Part shown: piece after piece, positions 43,320 through 55,200 of the stretch
Layout: each line of letters opens with the position of its first letter
How positions within the stretch are numbered: position 1 is the first letter of the stretch
Source of the DNA: Prorocentrum cordatum
Lineage: Eukaryota > Sar > Dinophyceae > Prorocentrales > Prorocentraceae
NCBI GenBank assembly: GCA_963575745.1
Contig: CAUYUJ010020749.1
Coordinates: forward strand, 581,640-645,639
Reading direction: 5' to 3'
DNA length: 64,000 bases
Program-made: the position numbers and the translations under genes
Notes under the pieces: generated by a model
Told to the model about the DNA's origin: nothing
The model's input: the letters and a program-made list of their open reading frames with translations, nothing else
Database searches by the model: none

Positions 43320-43815
43320 AAGGCAAGGAGGGCGTCAGGGCAGGGTCCCGAAGGGGGCCGAGGGCTTCAGGGCAGGGTCCCGAAGGGGGCCGAGGGCTTC
43401 AGGGCAGGGTCCCGAAGGGGGGGAGAGCTTCAGGGCAGGGTCCCGAAGGGGTTGGGGGGGCTTCAGGGCAGGGTCCCGAAGGGGGCGGAGGGCTTCAGGG
43501 CAGGGTCCCGAAGGGGGGGAGGGCTTCAGGGCAGGGTCCCGAAGGGGGGGGAGGGCTTCAGGGCAGGGCCCCGAAGGGGTTGGGGGGGCTTCAGGGCAAG
43601 GTCCCGAAGGGGGGGGAGGCTTCAGGGCAGGGCCCCGAAGGGGAGGGGGGGGGCTTCAGGGCAGGCTCCCGAAGGGGGGGGGGGGAGGGCTTCAGGGCAG
43701 GGTCCCGAAGGTGATGGAGGGCGTCAGGGCCTGGATCCCGAAGGGGGTGGAGGGCTTTCGGCCTGGATCCCGAAGGGGGCGGAAGGTGTCTGGGCAAAGT
43801 CCCGAAGGGGGTTTA
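43320..43815. repeat. About 31-bp minisatellite, roughly 16 units
   Basis: Units read GGCTTCAGGGCAGGGTCCCG followed by AAGGGGGCGGA-type sequence, with variable G-run length that changes the phase from unit to unit. Confidence 0.92.
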
Positions 43816-44238
43816 CCAGGATTGCCGCACTCCAGCGTGGGATATAAAAGGCGTGGAAAGCATGCTCAGTCAGCAACGCAAGTTCTTATCGAGACGCATG
43901 TCGTTGTCCTGAAGGCATGCTCATATTATCGCTGGCTGTTCATATCTCGTTCTCACTCGTATCATTCCTCCTATCACTCTTCTCCGCCTCGCCCTCTCTC
44001 CCGCCCCTCTCCCTCAAGTGTTTTTTTGTGCCGCAGTTGCAGCGCAGTCCAACGCGCACTCAACCATGCAACGATCGGGCGGCTTAAGCGCGCCAAGCGA
44101 ACCTAACGCATTGGCTGCAGGCATTCGAATTCACGGCGTGGGAATGCTTTTCACAGGAGCTAAATGCCATGAGTCCCCCGAACAGTGTTCGCACTTGGTC
44201 TGTTCTTTCCCCCAACAGTGCTTGCACCATGCCTTTTA
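43816..44238. other. No supported gene
   Basis: Single-copy sequence without convincing coding frame or repeat. Confidence 0.45.
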
Positions 44239-44960
44239 CTGTTTCATCATATTTTACCATGGCTTGTCTTGGAGACATCTTGGGCTCTCTTGGCGCTCAC
44301 TTGGCCTTGTCTTGGAGACATCTTAAGGCTATGTAAAAGCTCGTTTTGAAAGCCTTTCAAAACGATCCCTGGCAAGGCTCTCGTGGGCCTCTCTGGGTGC
44401 CCTCTTGGGGTCGTCTCGGGGCCATCTTGGCGCGCTCTTGGAGCCGTCTTGGGGCCATTTTGGGCTCTCTTGGCGCTCACTCGGAGTTGTCTTGGGGGCA
44501 TCTTGAGGCCATGGAAAAGCTCGTTTTGAAAGCCTTTCAAAACGAGCCCTGGCAGGGCCTTCTTAAGCCTCTCTCGGTGCACTCTTGGGGTCGTATCGGG
44601 GCCATCTCGGGCGCTCTTGACGCGCTCTTGGAGCCGTCTTGGGGCCATTTTGGGCTCAAGGAGGCTTCCAAATTGGCCCCGAGAGCAAGATGCACGGAAG
44701 GCCTTCGTGTATCTTGCTTTGGTGGGGGTCTCGGGCCGTCCTTGACGGGCCAAGATGGTTCCAAGATGGCCCTGGGGTGCCCAAGATGGCCTTGGGATGG
44801 CCCCAAGAGGGCCCAAATATGACCCCAAGGGGGCCTCAATATAGCCCCAGGAGAACCTTACATTGGCCCCAAGAGCAAGATACACGGAAGGCCTTCGTGT
44901 ATCTTGCTTTGGTGGGGGTCTCTGGTCGTCTCTGACGGGCCAAGATGGCCCTGGGACGGC
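44239..44960. repeat. Duplicated blocks with perfect 25-bp palindromes
   Basis: Two blocks about 180 bp apart start with TCGTTTTGAAAG, C, CTTTCAAAACGA (44342-44363 and 44522-44543 regions). Two further blocks, about 190 bp apart, carry GCAAGATACACGGAAGGCCT followed by TCGTGTATCTTGC (44686 and 44876 regions), also self-complementary. Between them is the GGCCATCTTGG-type low-complexity repeat in the orientation of 1603-1765. Confidence 0.8.
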
Positions 44961-45690
44961 CCTGGGAAACCCAATTTAGCACCATCCTGAGGAGGAGGAG
45001 GAGGAGGAGGAGGAGGAGGAGGAGGAAGAGGAGGAGGAGGAGGAGGAGGAGGAGGAGGAGGAGGAGGAGGAGGAGGAGGAGGGTTTATGGGCAGGGGTGA
45101 AGTGATCAGTGCATAACCCCAGAACGTAATTCAGGATGGAGATAATACCCGCCACTCCCCAACGGCTACTCACACCCCTCTCTCTCTGAGCAATGGGACG
45201 GTGCCGGGCGCTAGCGGTGGGTCGCGCCAAGGAAGGGCGCGTTGGCCTTCCTGGCTCCTGGCCCTGGGGCCCCGGTTCAGCAGGGGATAGAGGGAGGTAG
45301 AGGAGGGGGGAAAGGCAAGAGGCAGAAGATGTGGGGTGGCGAGGAGGAGGAGGAGGAGGAGGAGGAGGAGGAGGAGGAGGAGCTATGGCGCTATGGCGAG
45401 AGCGCGGCTCCCAGGTGCTAGCTTGGCCGCCGACACCACGCGTGTTTTAAGGAGGAGGAGGAGGAGGAGGAGGAGGAGGAGGAAGAGGAGGAGGAGGAGG
45501 AGGAGGAGGAGGTAGGGAGGCAGGGGCAGGTCAAGGGAGGACAGTCCAAACAACAAGCAGCGATCCATGAGCGAGCTCATCAGCAATTCGCTCCATCATC
45601 GCATACAAACAGGGGGATGCGACTTAGTCGCATATACTACACACTGCACACTCGTCCTCCTGACTCCTGACTCCTGGACTCCTGATGATG
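44961..45690. repeat. (GGA)n tracts with short unique spacers
   Basis: GGA/GAG runs at 44989-45082, 45340-45380 and 45451-45513. The spacers have no coding signal. Confidence 0.9.
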
Positions 45691-45968
45691 ATGATGATGA
45701 TGATGATGACGACGGGCTGATGATGATGATGATGATGCTGATGATGATGATGATGATGATGATACTGATGATTAGGATGATTATGATGATTGATGCTGGT
45801 GATGATGATGGTGGCGACGACGATGATGATGTTGATGATGATGACGATGAGCAGGTTACTTACCTCATGAGTTGCTCGTGCTTGGATTCGGATTTAGTTT
45901 CGCGCTGCTGGAGGACCGCAGTCCCCTTTTGGGAACAGCTATGTGTGTGTGCGTGTGTGTGTGTGTGT

Positions 45969-45999
<31 letters not shown>

Positions 46000-46001
46000 C
46001 G
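45691..46001. repeat. (GAT)n and (GT)n microsatellites
   Basis: GAT repeats with interruptions at 45684-45850 and a GT/GC run at 45943-46001. Confidence 0.93.
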
Positions 46002-46023
46002 GTTTGTTTTATTATGTTACCAT

Positions 46024-47059
46024 TTACCCCTGGAGCAATCCTTTGCACAGTGCACAGTACTCAGCACGCGCAAAGCAGGTGGGCCACTCTTTGACATCTG
46101 TTGTTACAGTGGGCACCTCGGGCGCGCCCTCCTTACCCCTGGTCTTGGCCAGGGTTTCGCACATCGAATTCGAGCAAGCCGCGTGATACCAAAGAGTGCA
46201 GAAAGGACAGCACAGAAGCGCTGCATCATCCCGAGCAGCACCGAAGCACGCAAAACAAGTTTTGCTTGGGTCTGGAACGCCGGCTCCGCGTTCTGCGGTC
46301 TCGCACATGCCCTTCAAACGCAAGATGTGGGAGGGCACGATGGGGCGGTCTGTCTTTAGCCGGCGCATGTAACACCCTGTGTCTTTCCAGATTATTTCGG
46401 TGGCTTTGGGGAAATAGCGTTGCCTCTCGTCGGGCCTAATGCCAGGCATTGCGCACAACACCTCTCCCTCTCTATCCCTGACAATGTGACCGAATAATCG
46501 CTCAGGCACAGCAAAACTGGCGAGAGTGAATCTCATCCCGACTCTTTCGTCATCAGGCCCAACAACAGGCACTCCTACAAACGCCAAGCGGTTTCCGATA
46601 TCATGATTGGCCCGATCGTCCAACATTCTCTCGAATATTTCAACAGACAAATTAACTTCAGCACGCCAGAGCTCGATGCAACTCACGAATGCGGGGTCAT
46701 CATGATCCACGGCAGAGTACTCGTGGCACGGTGAGGCCGGGGCCAAATCTAAAGCAACATCTGCAAACTGCTCTACGAATTGGGCGTCCTCGTCGTCATG
46801 GCGACCAGGGTCAACCCCAGGGACATCTGGGCCATCGGAGAACAGATGCAAATCCAACTGGTCAGCAATGTGAGCCCTCCTCTCATCATCAGCGGCCCTG
46901 AATCGCACCCCCCTCCCATCGGTTCGGGGTTCAACGTGCCCTTCTGGATCGGGTGCGTAATCTCCCCCCCCTGCGGCGTCTGCTACAACTTCGGCAACTT
47001 CTGCTGGCAAGTCCTGGCGGGGGCAGAAGAGAGGTAGGTAGGTAGGTAGGTAGGTAGGT

Positions 47060-47118
<59 letters not shown>

Positions 47119-47215
47119 CATGTAGGTAGATAGGTAGGTAGGTAGGTAGGTAGGTAGAGAGGGAGATAGAAAGAGAGGGAGAGGGAGAGGGGCAATGATA
47201 CAGTGAGAGACTCTC

Positions 47216-47246
<31 letters not shown>

Positions 47247-50200
47247 CTGGCGTAATCAAGGGAACTCACGCGCAACAACAGTCACCCACCCACCGCATTA
47301 CAACAGACGCAAGTCACTCACATGCGAAACCGCATTACAATAGAAGGCCACGACACGTGAATGTAGCAACAATTGTATTTACGAGACTCGGCTCGGTAGC
47401 AACGGTTCCTCAATCGCAAGAGGCCGGTGATCATCGCCACCGTCTTCCAGTGCAAGAGCCTCCCTTACCCCCTATACCCCAGAATTATTTCTTGTTGTAT
47501 GTTTTACGTTGTGCCCCTATTCTAACGCATCTACTGGCCGATCCCCTGCCCCCATCTTAACCTTCTCCGCTCCATGTACCCGCTCCTGTGTCTCTACTTG
47601 CTACTACGTATACCTGGCATGACATCCCACTACCCCTCCTTGGCGCCATCTGGTACAGTAAGAGCTCTCAGCCGTGGTCGACGCAGAGGCTCCGATACTT
47701 CAAATACTTCTCTACATTCTGGAAGTAAGTTTGTCATGTCTTTCGTTCCGCATATCTCGAGGTTTCTATCTCCACCATCCTTGACGAGAGCTTGCATACC
47801 TGCAAACAACTGCAATGATGTCGCAAACCTTGCTGGTTTGAGCGGCGCGATGGATGTTTCTTGGACACAAACTTCTTTCAACGTGAATGTGTAGTAATGC
47901 TTGTTACAGATGATCCAATGAGAACCATTGCACCGTATAATTGCGTCAGTTGTCTCCCCGTAAGCTTCCGAGAATTCGTTGATAAACGTCGCGAGTTTTT
48001 TAGAATTCCAAGCGCCAAACGTTAAAGCTGCAGAAGAATAATCACGAAGCGATTTCACCATTGGCACCGGGGCAGGCTTGAACCCTGGGCAAGCCACTTG
48101 GGCTCGAGACCATCTGCCTGGTTGTGCAAGCACATTGTTGACATTATAAAAATGACACGAGCAGTCCTCCACAATCGTATATATCATCGGTCGTATGTGA
48201 GACCACTTGGTACCTTTCGTACGTCGGTCACCCAAGCCGATGTACTTACGTATCGAGGTTCGGGCGTCTAAGAGTGGAAGCTCGATGCGAGGACAACGAC
48301 GGGAAATTCCTTGGAGAATATTGTTGATTCCTTCTATCTCCTGGGTGGTGGTGTGCCATCGCAGACAGACCAAACGAGCAAACGCATATAAAGGGGTTCC
48401 AAGTTTCCCTGTCTCGGCGCACAACTGGACATCTCTTGAAAACATATACTTGATCTTCCTAGCTGCTGGATGCAGGGCCTCTGGGGCCTCTTGGTCCCAC
48501 ATGTCCCTGCAAATCTGCTGACGACTCGGACACACAGAGTTCGGCTCTGACTTCGCCAAGGTAAGAAACGCCAACGGCCACTCATCGAGCTTTTCCAATA
48601 TTCTTGAATTAAAGTCAGCTTGATTTCGTGCATTCAATTTGTCTGCTATCATATGCGTGTGACCTGCACGCCCAGCATGTTTGTCTGTTATTTGTTCAAA
48701 CTCATCTGAAAATCTTTTACCACGATCCCACACTAGTTTGGCAAGTGAAGTTGGACAGTTGCCAGGGAACTTCTTGGCGCAGAAGTGGGCGAAGTGATCT
48801 AATGGCCTCCTGGTTTCATGAGCAATTTCTATCATTTCCCAAAACCGATCATCCCTCAAGGCTTTCACTGCTACTTCTGCCCATTTTGTCATTTTTTCCT
48901 TGTGCAAGCGTGAGTCTTCTGCGTGCGGGTCGTCATCTGCATTCACATTGGCACGCCGGGGCCGCTCCTGGCGTTCTCTCTCCTTCTCTGCTGGTGTAAT
49001 GTACTTGTGCGTGAGAACATCCACAACAACGCGTTTCACCTGCTCACGCGGGGGGGCCATTATGAACGCTTCGCAGTTGGACACGGCTCCCCATCTCCCC
49101 CGGATGCATTTTGGGGGAACTTTTCGAGCATATGTGTTTGCGTGTCTTGGGTAATACTCCAACCAGCAATCATAAACGTCACGTGCTTTCTCCCTCCAGC
49201 ATATCATAACTTTGCTTAGGGCAGCGTAGAATGGATAGCCTGATTCAAAATAACTCTTGAACAGCTGGTCACAATGATTCAATTGGCTTTTTACCATCAA
49301 CTGGTATTGGTGGAGAAGACAGTCATGATCCAGAAAAACGACATGTGGTAGCCTAGCAGTGACCTCTGCGAGATACTTCCGCGTCTTGGCTTGATCTCCA
49401 CCTCCCCTGGCCCTTGCAAGTGGCGCACGATCGCGTGTGCAACGAAATAATGATGATGGCAATGATGATGATGATATCGATGATGGTCATGATCATGATC
49501 ATGACGATGACAATGATAAAGACGATGGTAATGCTAATGATAACGATAATGGTGATCATGTGCCTGACCCCTGACTGCGCTTCTGATACAACTACAGTTA
49601 AAGTCTTGCCACTGGGAGCTTCACCAGGACATAAAGCCCCGTTCTGGCCCCAGTTGCGCCTACCCCGAGGAACGCCTAAGGAGTGTCATATGAACCCCCG
49701 AGCCCCTTCAGAAACCAAAGTGGACCTTATGCCTAGGCTATGACTGTGCATTCGCTGCCCGCCACCCCTGTGCCACCTGCATCGGTTACGGCGAGCCACG
49801 CCTGAGCAACTTGACATGTTTCTCCTGCTGGTTCGTCTCCCTCTACTGCTGGCGGTGGCTCGGCTGGAACAGGCACGATTGCGTCAGAAGCATAATCGCA
49901 AAGAGCCCCTGGCGCAGATGACGAGGGAGGAAGGATCGCCAATGCAGGTTTGTCCGCAGTGTCTTCACGCACCGCACCTGGGACATCGTCCGCCAGAGCT
50001 GGCACAACACCCCCACCACTTGGGATAGCACCCACAGAACACAACTGTTTTCTGATGATCCCCAGGGTACCTTCAGCAGTTGAATCGTAAACCACTTGCA
50101 AGTCACCCAAAATAGTGCGTTCCTCGCACGACTCAAGGATATCTTCGAAACCAGTTCCATCGAGCACAGGTTCTAGAGAGCGTTTTGTTTACTTCTTGCA

Positions 50201-51506
50201 GCCCAAGTTTGGCATTCCGAGCGATTTCGTGTGATTGCTATGGGGTGTCTCTGACCTTTGACAGTCCAAGGTCAGATATCCCCCATACCAGCCACTCGGA
50301 AGCTTTCGGATTGTCACAGAACCATGAGATAGAGAGGCAAGGAGAGCACGACAAGGGATAACGAGGTTGAAATCATGAGAGGGAGGGAGAGGGCGAGAGA
50401 GAGAGAGAGGGGGGAGTCGGAGGGAGTGAGAGGGAGTTGACAGAGAGAGGGATGGACTGGCTCATCAGCGCCGGCCAAGAAGTTGAGAGCACATGATAGA
50501 ACTGGGGAGATACAAACACATGCGCGCATGCTCACAATATGCAGAGCGCCCCCCAAAAAAGAAGTCCTGCTGTGAAAATTGATTGAACTTCTGTGACGTG
50601 CAATTTGGACGCTTGCCAAACCTTAGCATTTGTACCATCAGCTCGGTATTGATGCAAAGCGAATTTCCACCCGGGCGCCCTCTTGAGAGCATGATCATAA
50701 AGAGATGCTGCCATTGTAAGAAAAAACGCCTTGGATGATGCAACCATCGCTGCCCTGCATTTGATTTCCCATGATGTGACGGTCTTGTGACTTGTGTCCC
50801 TCATGAGGCATAGTCCCACGCCCCTGGCAGACACGTTTGACATAGAAATCCTTAAGGCAAGGAGCAGCCCACCTGTCACAGAATATCTGGTAGCACCCTT
50901 ACCTCGGAATTCGTTTTTCTGATCTGATCTCAACATCGTGGATACAGCAAGTGATTTTGCTTTAGCCTTGGCACGCGATTTAGCCATCCTCGAAATCTTT
51001 TTACTCTGTACTTTTCTAGTTGTACGTGCTTTTGTTCTTGCGTTGGCGAGTTCAGTTCTCAAGCTCTCGATCGTCGCATCCCGTTGTCGTATTTTGTGAA
51101 CCAGCTGCTCATGAGTCATGCTGCTGTAGCACTCCTGCACCACCCCACCATCACCTGGATCCTCCTGGCATGCCGGAGGGGGTTCTGGAAGAGGAACGCC
51201 TTTGGCAATGCAAATATTTCTGAACACTGCCCCCCAGCAAGTTTGATCAACAGGAAGCCGAAGAGATAACGCAGCTTGGAAAAGCACGTCGAGTTGATAA
51301 CAGTCTCCACCCACTTTTAGGCCATACACGTTTGGGCACGCCAACAGCGCCGATGGATTCTTGAGCGCCCACCGAACATCCCAGTCTTGAGAAACTGCCC
51401 GCACAAGGTTGTGAATGCATACCTCGGGCACCACGAGCGATCCATCAGAAACGCGTGCATTTTTACTTATATGTGCAAGTACTCGCCCGCAGAAAGAATC
51501 GGCCAT
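46024..51506 (-). CDS. Four-exon protein ending in a PHD-type zinc finger
   Basis: Exon 1 (51506 to about 50545) starts MADSFCGRVLAHISKNARVS and contains a Lys/Arg-rich helix and TRYSVTGGLLLALRISMSNV ... YRADGTNAKVWQASKLHV. Exon 2 is about 50186-49780. Exon 3 (about 49415-47650) holds VVFLDHDCLLHQYQLMVKSQ, PPKCIRGRWGAVSNCEAF and RLVCLRWHTTTQEIEGINNI. Exon 4 (about 47013-46024) is acidic, then has a PHD pattern: CFAC, CCPFCTLWYHAAC and a final CALC pair (C-x2-C-x12-C-x2-C-x4-H-x2-C ... C-x2-C). PHD fingers usually read histone tails. The central part is a dinoflagellate multicopy type of unknown role. Its Asp- and Glu-containing blocks could be a DDE-type transposase core, which is only a guess. 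Introns 1 and 2 lie at about 50187-50544 and 49416-49779; exact splice sites remain approximate. Confidence 0.65.
47014..47649 (-). other. Third intron of the PHD gene, with GGTA/GGCA tetranucleotide array
   Basis: A (GGTA)n/(GGCA)n/(GGTA)n run lies at 47034-47160, then GAGA repeats to about 47246. The acceptor is CCGCCAG|GACTTGCC at 47014. The rest of the intron is single-copy. Confidence 0.65.
49440..49560 (-). repeat. (GAT)-type microsatellite in the second intron of the PHD gene
   Basis: Interrupted GATGATGATG and ATGATC runs. They disrupt coding continuity between exons 2 and 3, which is why an intron is placed here. Confidence 0.7.
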
Positions 51507-51517
51507 GCTTCTGGGCG

Positions 51518-51539
51518 CTCGGAGCCGCAATGGCTGTGG
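51518..51539 (-). other. Decayed spliced-leader relic at the PHD gene start
   Basis: The minus strand reads CCACAGCCATTGCGGCTCCG then AG. With one inserted base it agrees with DinoSL in about 15 of 21 positions. The ATG follows 11 nt later. It is the weakest of the four in-place relics. Confidence 0.45.
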
Positions 51540-52257
51540 AAGTAGACTGAACAAAGCGAGAGAGACAGAGAGAAAGAGATAACGGGAGAGACAGAAGGGG
51601 GGGGGCCTCTTTGAAATACATTCGCTTCGAAACCTCACTACAGATCCGTTAGAGCAGAACTCTTGCAACGACAACCTGTTGGGCAAGCCTTCGGAGCACG
51701 CCATCTGCAGTCGTTATTGTTTGTTTCCAAAGGGCACAATGTACCGATCTGCCGCCGCACACTTCCCTTGAGCCCCCCCCCAATCCGACCCTGTGGATGA
51801 CGAGTGGGCCTACTCGAAACAAACTGATTCATGCTGTGGTATTTCGTAAAAGTGTACACGCCAGACCAAACAATATGTGATCGCCTACCTCTCCCTTAAG
51901 ATCACTGCGAAAACCCCTATTCCACACACCGCTCACGCGATACCCCGTTCAAGGATGACGCACATTTGCATATAATGAACCGTGCGTTTTCATGTTTCAT
52001 AATGTTATGTTTTGTTGTGTTGTTATGTGTGAAACGTGGTTTCTGGAATTGTAGACCAGTCAATTTTCAAGTTGCGTATTCGGGATCTCGTTGTCTCGCT
52101 TGAGTAAAATCGTGGTTTCTTGTTCGGTATGATGTAGATGTTGGCTTTGGGCTAACTGTTTTTTTTTGAAACTCAATTGCTTGGGGGTCGTTCTTACTTG
52201 ATAATGATGACGCGGTGACCAGGGGTGCAGGGGCCAAGGGCTTCAGATCCTCAGGGT
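51540..52257. other. No supported gene
   Basis: AT-richer than its surroundings from about 51960 to 52200 (for example TGTTATGTTTTGTTGTGTTG). No open frame with protein character. It may be an intergenic spacer. Confidence 0.5.
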
Positions 52258-55200
52258 CTACCCCGCAGGGAGGGGGTCACGTTTAAGAGCCCAACGCCCC
52301 ACCCCATTCGCGACCATCGCGAAGCCCAGCATGACGTCGAGCCCCCCAAGAACGACCTTCATATCCAGCATGGCCACTGCGTCTGCTAATGTCTGATTCA
52401 CATTGCCATCAGCGTCCGCGAAGTTAGACTGGAATTGCGACGGGTCGACGGGCAGCTGGCCACCGACATCATTGGCGATAGCGTTCGAGAAGTACACCTT
52501 CAGCTTGGCATTGAACTCCTTAGGGGCTCAAGGCTAAAGGCAGAACGGCGAGCTTCCTTCTATCATCGAATTCTATCCGTCCTTCCTCCCCCCCTCCCTC
52601 CTCCCTCCCTCAGCGAGGGGGGGAGGGGGGAGAGGGCCCCTCGCCTCCAACTGCCTGGGCACTCACGCGAGCGCAGACAGTTGACTCACAGCTGGCAGCC
52701 AACTGCCTGTGCTGCACTCGCACTCGCGGCCAACAGACCTGACAGCCAACTCTCGGCTGTCAGGCCCATTGGTCCGTTGGCCTTGCCAGGGCCCTGACGC
52801 CTTGACTTTGCAGAGCTTCCTTGGGGAAAATAGGGTTTGAAAAGGGGGACCCCCCAGTTGCGGCCCGGCCACTCCTGCGCGGTCTTGTCAATATGAGGCC
52901 CCAGGTCGAGCAGGTCCTTGTTGGCCATGACGGGGTAGACGTATTTCTCCAGCCACGAGGTCAGCTCCTTCACGGGGAGGTTGACAACCAACTTGGCGAA
53001 GCCCACGACCTTCGGGAGAGACTTGCTCAGCAGGTTCTGCTCCGAACCAGAAAAATCACCAACTGCCTGCTCAAGTAGCTCCGCCATCTTGACCACTGAG
53101 TCGAGCCCTGCCCAGCTGTCCAAAAGACTTTTGAAGGTCATCCCCTCGAGGCCGAAGGCTGAATGGATCTTGCACATGCCATCTTTGATCGCGTGGTCAA
53201 GCTTGGAGATGTCACGGAAGCGCTTAGCCTTGGGGCACGTCGATTCGGCGTTGCAGCCCACGTGTGCGCCAGCATCTTGGCCCTTCATAGCATTCATGGC
53301 CGTGACGAGGTTCAGTGGGCCTGTCTCGAGAAGTCTCATCCGAGCGACGTCGACCGTACAGATCGCATTCAAAGCATTGGACCTCACCTTGCCGTCAGCC
53401 TTGAGTTCGTTGCTGAACGAGCTGCAGGTGTCGCACAGAGCGGCTAGCTTATCGGCAATCGCATCGACGTCGACGTTCTCCTGTGGATGGCTGAATAGCA
53501 CATAGTTATTTGGCTCCCGCCCTGGCTCTTTTTTGGCTGGGCCCTGGGGTCCACATCCAACGATGACGGGCCTCTTAGACAAATTTTGCCTCGTTGGCCT
53601 GGGCATCCGGGGCATCCGGGGCCCTGGGCCGCAGGCCAACAGTGAGCCGCTCTGACAACAAAAATGCTCAAGGCCGAGGGCCTCGGACCTCTGGACCTCC
53701 GTCATCTGACTGAACTGAGGACTCAGAACTCAGACTCACATGGACCAGGCCACGGGCCGGGGGGGGTCCTTGGGTTAATTAATTAGTAGCCTCAAACAAT
53801 GGTGGCTTGCTGGCTTGCTCAGAGGGTTTCGAATCTCGGTTGTCCTGCGCCGTGTCTTCCACGAGTTCGGTGAGCTCCGCCGCGGCCTTGGTCCAGAACT
53901 GCAGCATCGCCTCATGTTTCGCCGCCACCTCGCAGCGCGCCGAAACCTGCTTCTGCTTCACCCTGCCAATCTTGCTCGCCTTCAGCAGGCTGAACATCGG
54001 AAAGTCCTTCAGGTCCTTTGAGGAACTGAGCTTCTGAAGCAGCTCGTTGGAGTCCGACCTGCTGAGCGATCCGAAATCCAAGAGCATCAGGCAAAAGTCG
54101 AGGTCGTTGAAGAGCTCCTCTAGCTTGAGGCGTTCATTTGCCTCATGGGTAATCTTCACAGCGCCGATTATCTTGCCCAGCGCATCTGTGGCGATCGCCT
54201 CCTGCGAGTCAAGAGTTTCCCCAGGAGCAGACTTGTTCGGGAACAACTTCGCCGCAAGTTTGCGGCAGCAGGCCGCGAGGGTCTCGGCCAACTTACCCTC
54301 AGGCACAACCGCAATGGAGCATGCATGGCCCGAGTTGCAAGTCAAGAGAAACGCAGCCGTCGACAAGGCCTCGTTCGTGTCGTGCAGAACCGCATCGAAC
54401 GTCCGAAGGAAGACAGCCACGGACAGGTCATCGTGCATGCGGAGGCCCAGTGCAGCCGCCTCATCCAAGAGCTTCTTAAAGTCATCAAAGGTGGTCGTCC
54501 CCTTCTGGAGGGCAGATAAAAGCTTCGATGCCAACTCCATTTTCGGCACGACATCTGCCATCCTATCAGCTAGCTGCATCGACGCAGCGGTCTGCACCTT
54601 GGATGCACGAATGGTGGTTATCGTCTTCTCGGCTTTGTCTACTGTGTTTTTGAACTCCGTCATCAACTTCTGGTGCTCCCTGCCCTTGACATCGTGAAAG
54701 CCGTTGTCGTAGAACTTGGCCATGAGTGTCTCGGTCTGCGTTTCTGCGTTCAGGGCGGACTCCGAGGCGACCATCCGCTGCTTCTGCTTGGAGGGGCCGT
54801 CGTCATCATCGTCGTGCTGCCGCTGCTGATCCTTTGCCACCGCTTTGTCCTGGGCCGCGAGCTTCTTGTTGGCAACGATGTCGACGCGCACCTCCTTTGA
54901 AGCTGAGCTGGAGCCTGCTGCCTTGTGCTTATGCTGCTTCTGCTGCTGCTCGTCGCCCTGGTCCACCTCGTCCTCGTCGTCGTCATTCTCGGAGTCGTCG
55001 GAGCCCTTGCTGTCGTCGGAGTCGCTGGAGGCATCGCCGTTGCTGTCGCTGTCGCTCTCCTTGGTTTGCTTTGCCTCCTGGTCTGGAGTCTTTGCCACCT
55101 GGTTTCCCGGGCCCTTGGACTTGCGAGCTCTCCTCCGAAATTCATCGGCGGTCAAGGCGACGGCTGCGAGGGCGGCGCTCTCGGCGTGCATGACACCAAA

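Noticed and set aside
44641-44661. GGCCATTTTGGGCTCAAGG, resembling the leader
   Set aside because: It has an extra G and lies in the GGCCATCTTGG low-complexity family, where such words recur by chance; no gene follows.
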